Positions 46,471 to 57,959 of a stretch of DNA of 64,000 nt are shown here, piece by piece. Source of the DNA: Chinchilla lanigera (Eukaryota > Chordata > Mammalia > Rodentia > Chinchillidae); the NCBI RefSeq assembly GCF_000276665.1, contig NW_004955417.1, forward strand, positions 13,103,090 through 13,167,089, read 5' to 3'. A program made the translations under genes and the position numbers. Each line of letters opens with the position of its first letter. Positions within the stretch are counted from its first letter, which is position 1. The notes below the pieces were generated by a model. That model was not told the DNA's origin, did no database searches, and saw nothing but the letters and a program-made list of their open reading frames with translations.

Positions 46471-47683
46471 TCCCGGGCTCCAACTCTGGTGCTCACAGCC
46501 CCTTCATAAGGGGCAGAACCTGCGCTCTCACTGGGAACCTCACTTCTGGTCCACTTAGGGAGGTGATGAGCACCTTAGATTCTGCAGCAGCAGTGCCCTG
46601 CTAGGAAAGGAACCCAGCCCTCATCTTGCAGTGCAACTGCTCATGTGGGGCCATATCAGCCATAGCATGGGAGGGTGAGCTTCTGGCTTCATCCGGGTTC
46701 CCACTGCCTTTGTGTCCTCTCCTTCAAGCTGTCTCCTGCTCCTTGGAGTCGCCTCTCTGGTTCACCAGGGTGATGCAGCTGCCAACCGACTGCCAGTCGG
46801 CTCTTTTCACAAGTTTGCCACGTTGCAGTGACAGGACGGTGTCAAAGCCCAGATGCTTCAGCATAAATAAATAGCACATCTGGGACCTGGAAGAGGTCCA
46901 GCTGCATATTACAGAAAAGGCTAGGGTGGAAACAGAGCCAAATGATACACAGCTGGGAACTGTTAAGTTTGGTGCAGGGTGGCGGGGGAGTGAAAGAGAA
47001 GAAAAGAAAGAAAAAGAAATAGTTCAAACTAGGGATTGCTCTAGTCTGGAAGATTCTGAATTAAAATTGCTGAGAAACAGGACCATGGTGTATCTAACAG
47101 TTGAATGAAAAGCATTCCTACAAAATGATAGTGTAAAAGAATTGACCTCAAAGCAGAGGGGCTGAGCAGGGCTGAGAAGCTGGGCCCCTGCATGCTTGAC
47201 TGCTTGGGTGGGTTGGCTCGGTCCCCTCCTGGTTATCTCAGTCCGTAAGTAGCTTCACGGTGAGCAGGTAAAGGAGTCAGCCCTGTGCTGATAAGGAGTC
47301 CAGGGCTCCCCACCTGGGATCCCCCACCTTTGGAAGCTTAGTGCATTCCCACGAAGAGAGTTAAAGAGGAGGCCTGAGAGGAGGAGGATTGACATCACTC
47401 CCTCCCAGCCCAGGGACCTGAGCAGATTGAGTCACCCGGATGAATCAGCAGCGGCTGCTCAAGGAGCTGCTCACACCCACTTGACTGGAGCCTACAATGA
47501 CATCACCTCACAGAGAAGATATCTAAGCAAAGGAGAAATTAGGACCAAAAGAAGAGAGGAAAAAATCCTTTCCCCTCCCTCTAAACAGAAACCAAATGCA
47601 TGGGTTATCTTCTTAATGGTTAGCTTAATTTTATCTCCTAGATTAAAAATATCCCAAATTAAGCTGTCATCAAGAGATACCAA
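46471..47683. other. unique intergenic, relatively GC-rich
   Basis: No gene recognised. A purine-rich patch is at 46983-47020. An AP-1 site and a MARE-like site lie close together at 47428-47450. Confidence 0.45.
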
Positions 47684-47830
47684 GCCAGACATACTGACAC
47701 ATGCCTGGTTTCTCAGGACTCTAGGAGGCTGAGGCAGAAGGATCACAAGTGCAAGCCCTGCTAGTAACTTAGTAAGAACCTATTTCAAAATAAAAATAGA
47801 TAAATAAAAAGGCTTGAGCCCCGGCACCTG
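47684..47830 (+). mobile_element. B1+ID composite SINE, ID part truncated
   Basis: The B1-like part shows GGAGGCTGAGGCAGAAGGAT, GTAACTTAGTAAGAACC and an A-rich linker (AAAATAAAAATAGATAAATA). Only the last bases of the ID part remain (GAGCCCCGGCACC), which run straight into the minisatellite. Confidence 0.7.
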
Positions 47831-48180
47831 GGAAGCCACATGGCGGGGTGCACCAGCCTTTTGACGGGCCCCCAGCTGTGCAGGCACCCAGGAGGAGGGC
47901 CCCTGGTGCCTGGGAAGCTGTGCAGTNNNNNNNNNNNNNNNNNNNNNNNNNNNNNNNNNNNNNNNNNNNNNNNNNNNNNNNNNNNNNNNNNNNNNNNNNN
48001 NNNNNNNNNNNNNNNNNNNNNNNNNNTGTGCAGGCACCCAGGAGGAGGGCCCCTGGTGCCTGGGAAGCTGTGCAGTGGAGTGGACCAGCCTTTGGGTGGG
48101 ACCCCAGCTGTGCAGGCACCCGGGAGGAGGGCCCCTGGTGCCCAGGAAGCCGCGCAGTGGCACACACCAGCCATCAGGCC
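47820..48180 (+). repeat. 82-bp GC-rich minisatellite
   Basis: TGTGCAGGCACCC starts at 48027 and 48109, exactly 82 apart; CCTGGGAAGC starts at 47827 and 47909, also 82 apart. Units contain GGAGGAGGGCCCCTGGTGCC. About three to four copies are visible on the two sides of an assembly gap. 82 is not a multiple of three, so a coding repeat is unlikely. Confidence 0.9.
47927..48026. other. assembly gap, exactly 100 N
   Basis: One hundred N, the usual placeholder for a gap of unknown size. The 50 bases just left (47877-47926) are identical to the 50 just right (48027-48076). Confidence 0.99.
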
Positions 48181-48640
48181 AGCCGACGCCGTGCAATTGA
48201 GAACTATTGTGGCACAAAGAAAGAATGACACAATTGGCCCACCACATGCTGGCTGCAGAGGCCTGCCCGCAGACATGCATAAATCACTCCAACATGGAGA
48301 AACCCCTGGGAATACATGCCACACACTGGTCACTCTTATCCATGTTGTTGAGAACCAGAAAGGTCCAGAATCAGCAGAGGAGCAGCTGCTGAGCAAGGAT
48401 GCAGAGAACATGAGAATATAGCCTAAGCCCGAAGAGTCAGAGATCTAGTGGACTGGCATCACAAGAACCATTCGGAAGCTGAAAAACCAGAAGGACCTTG
48501 CTTGATACCTGGGGAGACCCTCTGGAAGCCATTCTTCCCCTGACAGTACAGGGTGCAGTGGAGGCTCGTGTGGAGCTCCAGAGAGGTCTGCACTGAGATT
48601 CGTGCAGTCTGTGCTGACTTTTGGGGAGAGGACACTAACT
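48181..48640 (+). other. sequence between minisatellite and retroviral relic
   Basis: It may be part of the retroviral relic (gag) but no family motif is recognisable. It contains fairly long open frames without assignment. Confidence 0.35.
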
Positions 48641-49325
48641 GGTTGTGGGCTCCCAATGCGATGGGAGGCTGGAGAGAAAAAGCTACAAAAAATGGCTTTC
48701 ACCCCAGATGGCTCACTTGAGATGTTAGTAAAAATTGCCTCCTCAGTATTCTATAGCCCTGATGAGGAGGAGACCAAGGAGAGAAAACAAAGAGACTGAG
48801 AAAAAGCAGCTGCTTTTGCTGCAGCACTAAGAGAAACATACCCTAAGTCTGATTCTCGGGGCCCCAAGAAGAACTCAATGACTGCATTCATCTGCTACCA
48901 CTATTAAAAGCCAGGCCACCTCAAGAGAAACTGTCCTAAGAAGCCCCCTGGGCCATGCCCTGAATGCAAATGAGACTACTGGAGATCGGTCTGCCCTCTG
49001 AAGCAGAGGCCCCAGAGCTCAGACCCATCCTACCAATTAGTCTAACAGGAATGAGGGGACCCGGGGCATACTCTGCCCTCTCCCTCTGGCCAGACTGTCA
49101 TCTCCATGGAGGAGCCCCGGGTAATTATGACTATGGAGGTAAAAGAAAAGAGCCTGTTGCTAAACACAGGTGCAAGTCTCTTGGTCTTTCTTTTCAATTC
49201 TGGCCTTCCTTCTAGCCATCACACCTCAGTGAAAGAAGTCTCTGGTGAGGAGGTAATATGCTATTTTTCACAATCCTTAGGCTGTAACTACTTGTTAGAT
49301 CCTTCTTGCATATCTCTGTCTTCCT
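48640..49325 (+). pseudogene. class I endogenous retrovirus gag (capsid end, nucleocapsid) and protease relic
   Basis: Translated pieces in more than one frame follow the gammaretrovirus-like order. First comes a helical, charged capsid C-terminal segment (about 48690-48840). A nucleocapsid with a C-x2-C-x4-H-x4-C zinc knuckle follows (about 48894-48940), and then a second knuckle in which the His position reads Tyr. Last is a protease segment (about 49100-49325) in which the catalytic D-T-G motif reads N-T-G. Stop codons interrupt the capsid/nucleocapsid junction, the first knuckle and the nucleocapsid/protease region. No reverse transcriptase, integrase, env or LTR pair was recognised nearby. 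The copy is dead. Confidence 0.8.
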
Positions 49326-49710
49326 GAGAAACCACTTTGAAGATACCACCATGTATTACAGCAACCATTGATATTTTCCTACTAATCTGTCCATAACTCT
49401 GTAATGTTGGTATTGTTCCTATGCTATTTTGTAAATGGATATATGTTTATTATTATGTGTTTCCAACAACAACCATTGAGAATAGTTAATGATTATTCAA
49501 TTGGTCACTCATGTATAGCTCTATTTATTTTCTTTAGAAGCCACTTTGAAGACACCAAAGTATAGTACAACAACTATTGATAACCTCCTACCTCTTTTGT
49601 CTGTAACTCACTTTTATCTATTTGTTTTCCTGAGAAACTATCTTGTAGATAACCATATGTAAAACAATAACCATTGATAATTTCCTACTACTTTGTCTGT
49701 AATTTGGCAA
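49326..49710 (+). repeat. diverged tandem repeat, unit about 75-85 bp
   Basis: Units start near 49326, 49536 and 49632 and share CTGAGAAACCACTTTGAAGA or variants, then ACAACAACCATTGATAATTT, CCTACTACTTTGTCTGTAA. A partial unit lies at 49465-49500. Spacing is irregular, so deletions or insertions have occurred between copies. Confidence 0.75.
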
Positions 49711-49790
49711 GCCCTCCTATTACTATGTTATCCTTCTTTTACTCTTTAAAATAAAAAAATTTAAAAATTGAAATTTTTTTTTTAAAAAAA

Positions 49791-49852
49791 GACTTGAGAC
49801 TATAGCTCACCATGAAGGCTCTGGTGTAATTCTCAGTACCAAGAAAAAAAAA
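49791..49852 (+). mobile_element. ID SINE fragment
   Basis: ACTTGAGACTATAGCTCACC, GGTGTAATTCTCAGTACC and a following A run match a decayed ID 3' portion. Confidence 0.55.
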
Positions 49853-49894
49853 ACCATAATACACAAAATGGGGAAACAAGAACAACTACATACC

Positions 49895-50002
49895 TAACAG
49901 GTAATTTAAGTCTAGCCTAGATGATTTAGTGAGACCCTATCTCAAAATAAAAAACTAAAGGGCTGAGGATGTAGTGCAAAGGCCCTAGGTTCACTCTTTA
50001 GG
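49895..50002 (+). mobile_element. B1+ID composite SINE fragment
   Basis: TCTAGCCTAGATGATTTAGT, GAGACCCTATCTCAAAATAA and GGGCTGAGGATGTAGTGCAA show the B1-like right end, A-rich linker and ID start. Confidence 0.7.
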
Positions 50003-50042
50003 ACAGAGACAGAGACAGGGACAAGGACAGGGACAGAGACAG
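50002..50042 (+). repeat. 6-bp microsatellite (GACAGA/GGACAG)n
   Basis: AGAGACAGAGACAGGGACAA-type words repeat about seven times at the end of the preceding SINE. Confidence 0.9.
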
Positions 50043-51384
<1,342 letters not shown>

Positions 51385-51544
51385 GAAACTGTATAAAAGG
51401 AAGTAAACCAGATTTCTTTCTGTAGTGTGGTAATTAATTTGCGGCTTAAAATCTACGGCAAGAGACTCCAAACCAAAGTGATATTTTGGGGAAACAAAGT
51501 TGAGAGGATTGAATATATAATATTTCCTAAAAACAATGTTTCTG

Positions 51545-51621
51545 GGCTGGGGATAAAGTTCAGCAGCACAGCACCTGCCTGGCAAGCGCAAGGTCCTGAA
51601 TTCGATTCCTAGTACCAAAAA
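51545..51621 (+). mobile_element. ID SINE with short target duplication
   Basis: GGCTGGGGATAAAGTTCAGC, CACCTGCCTGGCAAGCGCAA and GAATTCGATTCCTAGTACC precede an A run. CAATGTTTC occurs just before and just after the element. Confidence 0.9.
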
Positions 51622-51685
51622 AAAAGCAATGTTTCCTAAAAGCATTTTGTAATTCAAAATCCATACAACTCAAGAGTAATCTGAA

Positions 51686-51775
51686 GGGCCGGGGGTGTAG
51701 CTCAGTGGGAGAGCACTTGCCTAGCATGTGTGAGACCCTGGGCTGGATGCCCAACACTGCAAAAAACAAAACAAA
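51686..51775 (+). mobile_element. ID SINE
   Basis: GGGCCGGGGGTGTAGCTCAG, AGAGCACTTGCCTAGCATGT and an AACAAAACAAAC tail identify it. Confidence 0.9.
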
Positions 51776-53222
51776 CAATCTTGAAATAGTTTGGATACTG
51801 TTTGCCAGCTAAAATGGCATTGCTATGGGACAATAACACAGACATCATTTTCAATATATCCTGCTTAACTCTGAAATTATGTGATTTTTGGCTTTGTTTT
51901 TGGTTTAGTTTGGGGGTGGGCTGGATATTTTCTGTTTGGTCACTCACTTCCTTCTCTACTCTGTTCTGTAGTCCCAGGAAGTCTATCAGTAATAACTACA
52001 TCAGTAGGTTCCCTACCTTCTGTCTTCCAGGCAGGCTCCACCCATGGGCATTAATTACAAGAAATCAGGTAGATTGGAGAAAGTGGTCCCAGTATCTAAT
52101 CTCAAGGTTTCCTCTTTGCAAGGTTGCTCTGGGTAAGCTGCATCTTTCTGCCAAAGGCCCCAGCTCCTTTCAGGGAGCCTGCTTCACACAGCCACTTTCC
52201 AGGGGTTCAGAAACTGCTCACTCCCTTCTCCCTTCACGTCTGGAGTAAATACATGCCCTGTTCCTGGAAATTTTCCTACATCCTGCTTACACGGTTGCAA
52301 ATGGCCCTTCCTTCCAACATAAGTGCACCATCTATTTCTTGGCTTGACAGATCCAGAGAATTTCATATTAGCTCAACTTTTGTACCTAGAGAGAGACCTT
52401 ACTTACAGTATTTTTATATTACATAATTTCAAGTTTGCATGGCTCAGTTTTGCATAAAAAGCAACAAATTTCAAAAGATCCATAGGCTTATCTGTATCAG
52501 TAACAAGGTAGAAAATTAAAGTTTGCAGCGGTTTGCCTTACATTTCCCTTTCTAGCTTAAACTATTATCATTTATAACTTTTGGAGACTTTCTTTTATGC
52601 TTTGCTTTTAGCTTAACTAGTGGATGTAAGATTGTCCAATAACGATTCTGTCTGCCCTGCTTCATTTATTCCTTGGCAAAAGGACAAACATGCTTTACGG
52701 TCCATGAATTAAGACAATCATCTCTCTGCCTATCCAGTCATTGGAAATCCATTCCCGGGAAACAATAACCTCTGAAATATTCAAGAACAGCCACATGACA
52801 TCACTCCTTCTTCCACTGAAGCGTTGGGGTTGATTTTTGTTTCACTTGATTTCTTCATTTCAGCCCTCCTTGCAGAGTCACTGTTTCAGTAGCAGAGAGT
52901 TTGGCTTCCACTCCAGCTCAGGGCAGCCAAAGCACAGAGTTTGGCCACAGGCAAATGGCTGTCTATCACCAGGAGCCATGAGACATCTGCTGATTTATAG
53001 ATACAACCCATCATTTCAGAATTTCCCACCTCCATCTGGAACTCCCTATCCATCCATTCATTCTTGTTCATTGATGCCATTTCCACTTTATCGTTTGCAA
53101 GAAAATGCATTCTGGAGACATACTTGGAAAGGACAGCCAACAATTTCCTGAGAGTCATATCCAAATATTATGAGTTCAGTGAAAAAGCTGGATGGACAGT
53201 GACCCACCTCCTGATGGGCAGA
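51776..53222. other. unique intergenic, no gene seen
   Basis: Nothing recognised; open frames lack family resemblance. Confidence 0.4.
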
Positions 53223-53475
53223 TGATGTAGCATAATGACTGAGAATGCTGACTTTACAACAGATGTGGATTTTAATCCTGGCCCTATGTCCTATTGTCTG
53301 TATAACATAGGTCAGTTGCTTAACTACTCCAAGTTTTGCTTGTGTCCTTTGTCACAGTGACATTATTAATACCTACCTCCATGGCTATTGAGGAACTCAA
53401 ATGAAATAATAGCAGCAATGCTCTGAGCAGAGTACATAGCACAATGTGTACTCAGTAAGCTGCAGATGTTATCAA
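53223..53475 (+). mobile_element. MIR SINE, nearly full length
   Basis: GATGTAGCATAATGACTGAG, GGATTTTAATCCTGGCCC, AGGTCAGTTGCTTAACTACT, AATACCTACCTCCATGGCTA and AGTACATAGCACAATGTG follow the whole MIR order. Confidence 0.85.
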
Positions 53476-53689
53476 ACAGTGAGCACTTGTGTTTTGTGCT
53501 GCACAATGAACCCCTTCAGATTTGCATAAATTCCACCTTCCACTCATTGCCTGGCCACAACGTGCAGAAGCAGACAGAATTCCTCCTCATTTTGGTAAGT
53601 CTAGATTTGTTTATCATCTCCACTTACATTTTCCTGACCCACACAGATCTCAGTCATATAAACCCACCATTATGAAGATGGACAGAGAC

Positions 53690-54330
53690 ATAGGTACACA
53701 CGTTTGTCCATTTTGAAGGCATTAGTTTTTTAGTACAAACACTATGGAAATCATATGGAGATGCCTTTAAAAAGTGAAAATAAACTTTCCATTCAATCTG
53801 ATTATTCCCCTTCTAGATATCTTCCCCAAAGAGCTAAAGATATCACCATTACAATGATTCATGCATGCCCGTGTTTACAACAGCACAACTGACATTAGCT
53901 AAATCTTGAAAGCAGCCTATATATCCATCAACAGAGGAATGGATAAAGAAGATGTGATATTTATACACAATGGAGCGCTAGTCTACCATAACGAAAGTCT
54001 TGAGTCATTTGTGGGAAAACAGATACACCTTGAGACCATAATATAAAGTGAAATAAATTAGACAAGCAAGCTCTTCCCTGAGAAACCCAAAGTTTAAATT
54101 ACTTAAAGAGCAAAATAAAGGATGGATACTAAGAATCAGGGAGACAGATCTTTTGCAAATAGAAAAGGAGTCTAAAGATGGAGGAAAGAGAAAGGAAGAG
54201 GAGGGGAAGGAGAAATAAAAAGAATTAAGATGTGTCATGTACATTACTAACTCCCGGGGTGAATGTCAACACTATGGACTGCAAATATGGACTGGTAAAA
54301 ATTTTTTATACATAAAAGTAAAATCATTAG
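53690..54330 (+). mobile_element. L1 3' end (plus)
   Basis: ACACTATGGAAATCATATGG, CTATATATCCATCAACAGAG, GGAATGGATAAAGAAGATGT and a 3' portion ending TGGACTGGTAAAAA match a 5'-truncated, rearranged L1 tail. Confidence 0.85.
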
Positions 54331-55059
54331 TTCTTGAGGATGAAACATTAAGCTGAGCTGGACTTCTCTTTTGCCTCCCAAAATCAAGGAAGACCCCAAA
54401 AATACCATCCAGCCTGTAAAATTATCTAACAGCTGAACCTTCCCGGTTTGCTATCTTCTGGCAACTCCTCTACTGAAATTACGTTTACTTGCTGTTCCTT
54501 GTGTCTCCAAAAGCTGTGAAACTTAAATTTAATTCTTTGAGTAAGTAGATATTACTAAAGAAATTTAAGCAAAGGGTATTTAGGTTTAGATCTTCAAAAG
54601 AGTATTCTTAGAGTGCAAAAGGATGGGGGTCAATCCACTTCAGCACTGCTTGAATGTTAATGTGCCTCTGATCACCTCACGATCCAGTAAAAATGCAAAT
54701 TCTGACTTGCTCTAGGCCTGGATTGGAGCCCAGTTTTCTGTACTTTTAATCAGTTCTCCTGGTCTATCAGTTGCACTTGGAGTACCAAGAAGACAAAGCG
54801 TTTACTCCACGTTTTGATAGTCCAAGTGCTGAAGAAAGCCTATGTTCTCTTTTGCTCTGCGAACTCCTAGAATACAGTGTCTAGGATTGTAGCAGGTTTA
54901 GTAATTGCTCTCTGACAATGTTGACATTGATTGATAACAACAAAAATACAAAGATTCATTACATTATTGAAAATGTGCACAGAAGATTTCTAGATGCTTA
55001 TTTTTTAGGGTAGAAAAAATGAACCTTGAGTTTACTTACCTAGTTTAGATTTTTCTATC
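54331..55059 (+). other. unique sequence with MER5A-like hAT fragment
   Basis: 54635-54790 carries GAATGTTAATGTGCCTCTGA, AAAATGCAAATTCTGACTTG and CAGTTGCACTTGGAGTACC, a MER5A-like order. The rest is unrecognised. Confidence 0.5.
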
Positions 55060-55447
55060 TGCCACAGTTTGGATCTGAAATGTGTCCCCAATGAGCCCGG
55101 TTAGTTAAACACCTGTGTTGATATTGAGAGGTGATGGCATCCTTAGGAGGTGGGGCCTCATTGGAGGCACTTAGGTCACTGCAGACTTGCCCTGGAAGAA
55201 GATACGTTGTATTGGAATCCCAATCCCTCTCTGTCTCTCTGCCTCTTTCTTCCCAGCAACCATGAGCCAGTGGCTGTGCTCCACCATGCACTCCCACCAT
55301 GTATTACTGCCTTGTCACAGACCCAAAAGTAATTGGCCAACTGACCACAAACCAAAACTCAGATATTGCTAGCCACAATAAACCTTCCTCTTTTCAGTTG
55401 ATTTATCTCAGATATATTGTTACAGTAATGAAAAGCTGACTAATACA
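55060..55447 (+). mobile_element. MaLR-type LTR relic
   Basis: It begins TGCCACAGTTTGGATCTGAA, contains GAGGTGGGGCCTCATTGGAG and CACAATAAACCTTCCTCTTT, and ends AAAGCTGACTAATACA, so the TG...CA ends and polyadenylation region are preserved. Confidence 0.7.
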
Positions 55448-55894
55448 CCACCCAACAATTTCAGGCTGTTTTTAAGGGGCCACCATATCAATGCTTTTTA
55501 ATGAATTGTTTCACTTCAATAAAATAATGGGTCGGCTCACTGGAAAAAATCTGACAGTACTGACAGGTCACTACAGTGCCTCTTGTAGAGAAGGAAGAAG
55601 TGTCAGGATGCTCAAAGTACTTTTCTCAGTCAGCTCTTCTTCCTGTCCCTAGTCTGATGTAAAAGCAAAGCTGTGAAGCTACATCCCCTGTTCTCTGCCA
55701 CTCACACATTTCTAAATCTTTCCAATTGCATTCAGTTTGCTTGTTCAGGTAAGTTACATGCAACTTGATCTCCATCTCTGCTTCCTGCATATTATTTTTC
55801 AAAAGACCTCAAATTTGAAAGGAGAAAAGATGTTCTATATTGAACCTCTGAACTTGCTGAACTTGTTGCAGGACTAAGAAACCATAAAAATATA
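55448..55894. other. unique intergenic, no gene seen
   Basis: Nothing recognised. Confidence 0.4.
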
Positions 55895-56110
55895 AGAGTT
55901 AACATAATTTGCTATGTGCCAACCAAAATTCTAAGACTTTTCTATACATTAATTTGCTTGAGTCCCCCCAGTTCTCCAAGGAACACACTGTTATTATCCT
56001 GCCCTTTTGTAGATAAGTAAACAGTGGCAGGGAAGGATTCAGTAACTCACACGAGGTTGCAGAGCCTGAACTTGGGAGCTGTGTCTCAACCCTAGGCAGT
56101 CTGGGGCTAG
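55895..56110 (+). mobile_element. MIR SINE
   Basis: AATTTGCTATGTGCCAACCA, TGTTATTATCCTGCCCTTTT, AGATAAGTAAACAGTGGCAG and GAGCCTGAACTTGGGAGC are in MIR order. Confidence 0.75.
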
Positions 56111-56231
56111 GGGCCAGATGATCTACTGAGGAAGATTGCTGCTTAGATTGACAAGAAGTGCTACATGGGGAGAAAATAATTCGTGTCAATGATTGAGGTT
56201 TTGATCCAAGGCTGGGAGCTTTGGGCTTCTG

Positions 56232-56550
56232 TCTTAGTCCATTCAGGCTGCTATGAGAAAATACTGTAGACTGGGTGGCTTATAAATAACAGAAATTTAT
56301 TTCCTAAGGTTCTGAAGTTTGGGAAGCTTTAAATCAAGTGCTGGCAGGTTTGGAGTCTGTTGAAGGCCTGCTCTCTGGTTCATTGCAGATGGGGTGACCT
56401 AGCTCTGTGGGGCCTCTCTCTAAAACCACTAATCCTATTTGGTCCCCAGGCCTAGTCACTCCCCAAATGTGTCACCTCCTAATATCATCACATGTGAAGT
56501 TAACATTTAAGCATATGAATTTGGAGGGCAGCAATCATTCAGACCACAGG
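56232..56550 (-). mobile_element. LTR relic (minus)
   Basis: CTTAGTCCATTCAGGCTGCT and AGACTGGGTGGCTTATAAAT are the reverse complement of a MaLR-type LTR 3' end; GAATTTGGAGGGCAGCAATC marks the opposite end. Confidence 0.65.
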
Positions 56551-56649
56551 GGCTTTGTTTTTTTGCTCAAGTAAGTACAGGACATGCAAGTTTTTCAAAT
56601 TGTAGATTAGCAGCAGCCTTTATTGTAGCTAAGGGACTGCTTCATGAAT

Positions 56650-57150
56650 GTGTAATAGATTTTTATGGCTGCATAAAAAATTAACACAACCTTGGAAATT
56701 TAAAGTGTTTATCATCTCACTTTTCCGTGGGTCAGGAGTTTCAGCACAGATCAGCTGAGCCCTCCGCTCAGAACCTCACAGAGCCACAGCCACGATGTTG
56801 GCCAAGGCTGCAGTCTCACTGGGGGCTTGGGTGCCCTTCCAAACTCTGGTGGTTGTCAGCAGTATCTGGTTCCTTGCTGCTAGATGTCACCCCTCCTTAG
56901 GCAGTGCACAGCATGACAGGGCTAGCAGGAGAACCTCTTGTTTTTAAGGCTTTCCCCCTAATTAAGTCAAGTGAATACAATAATCTTTCCTTTGGTTAAC
57001 TCATAGTCTAACCCATTCTCTAAGTCTAACTCATAGCATTCACAGACCTCCTTCAAACTTTATGGGAAAGGTTTACACAGGACGTACATACCAGAGGGCA
57101 GGAATTTGGGGACTTCATTTTAAAATTCTGCCTCCCATATTAACAATGAC
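56650..57150 (-). mobile_element. ancient LTR/MER-type repeat (minus)
   Basis: TTTTTATGGCTGCATAAAAA, TCATCTCACTTTTCCGTGGG and AGTCTCACTGGGGGCTTGGG resemble a common ancient repeat; the subfamily is not assigned. Confidence 0.4.
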
Positions 57151-57959
57151 TGTGATGTCTGCTGAGGCTGACATTGACTTGACCTTGCAGGAGCCCTTAA
57201 GGGGAGGTCTGACCCTCCAAGAGCATTCCTCAAAGAGAATTTGATTTTAGGGAAAATAGAACCAGTCAGAGCTAATCCTAAAATTGGCAGAGCTGCAGTG
57301 TACGAGCTTCTTAGACATTGGGATACGGAATAATGGTTTTATACTTGAACTGTTTCTTAGACATTTCTGTGGGCCAAGTCTTCAAACTACAAAGGCAGCT
57401 AGCTGAGTGCCTCCTGGCTGCAAAGCACCGGTGCTGGTTTGATGCTACCATAGATAGACATTGCTGGATCACCTATTCAACATTCTGACCCTTCCCATGT
57501 TGTTTATAACTACATTCCAAGACAAGGAAGGGAAATGTGAAAATAGGTGCTTAATCCACAAGCTTGTATGGCATCCATGGGCTCAAGTTCATTCTGAGCT
57601 TGTTAAATGCATACATGTAGCACTCACTTTATATTTCAGGGTCCCTAACAGTGATGACACTCCAATTATGATGCTTTAGTAGGATGGTAAATTATTATAC
57701 ACCCAAAAGATGCAAAGGTGTTTGAGGACCCTGAAACAGTGCCTTTGGAAGCAGTTTTGCTCAGAAATTCAGGGAGGAGTTAGAATGCTGTCCAAATATC
57801 CTCTTACACTTTTATCTAAACAGGGCAGAGTGAGAACAAGATAAATAAAAGAAACTTGGCAGCTCAAGCAAGAAGAAGAGAAAATCTACCTTGGGCTTTT
57901 AAAGGTAGATGGACATGATGGGGCTAAGGAAACACACCCCACCTCACGTGTTCAGAGAT
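57151..57959. other. unique intergenic, no gene seen
   Basis: Nothing recognised. Confidence 0.4.

Noticed and set aside
47769..48421. Open frames of up to 208 codons across the N gap
   Set aside because: They are read through unknown bases and through a non-coding 82-bp repeat whose period is not a multiple of three.
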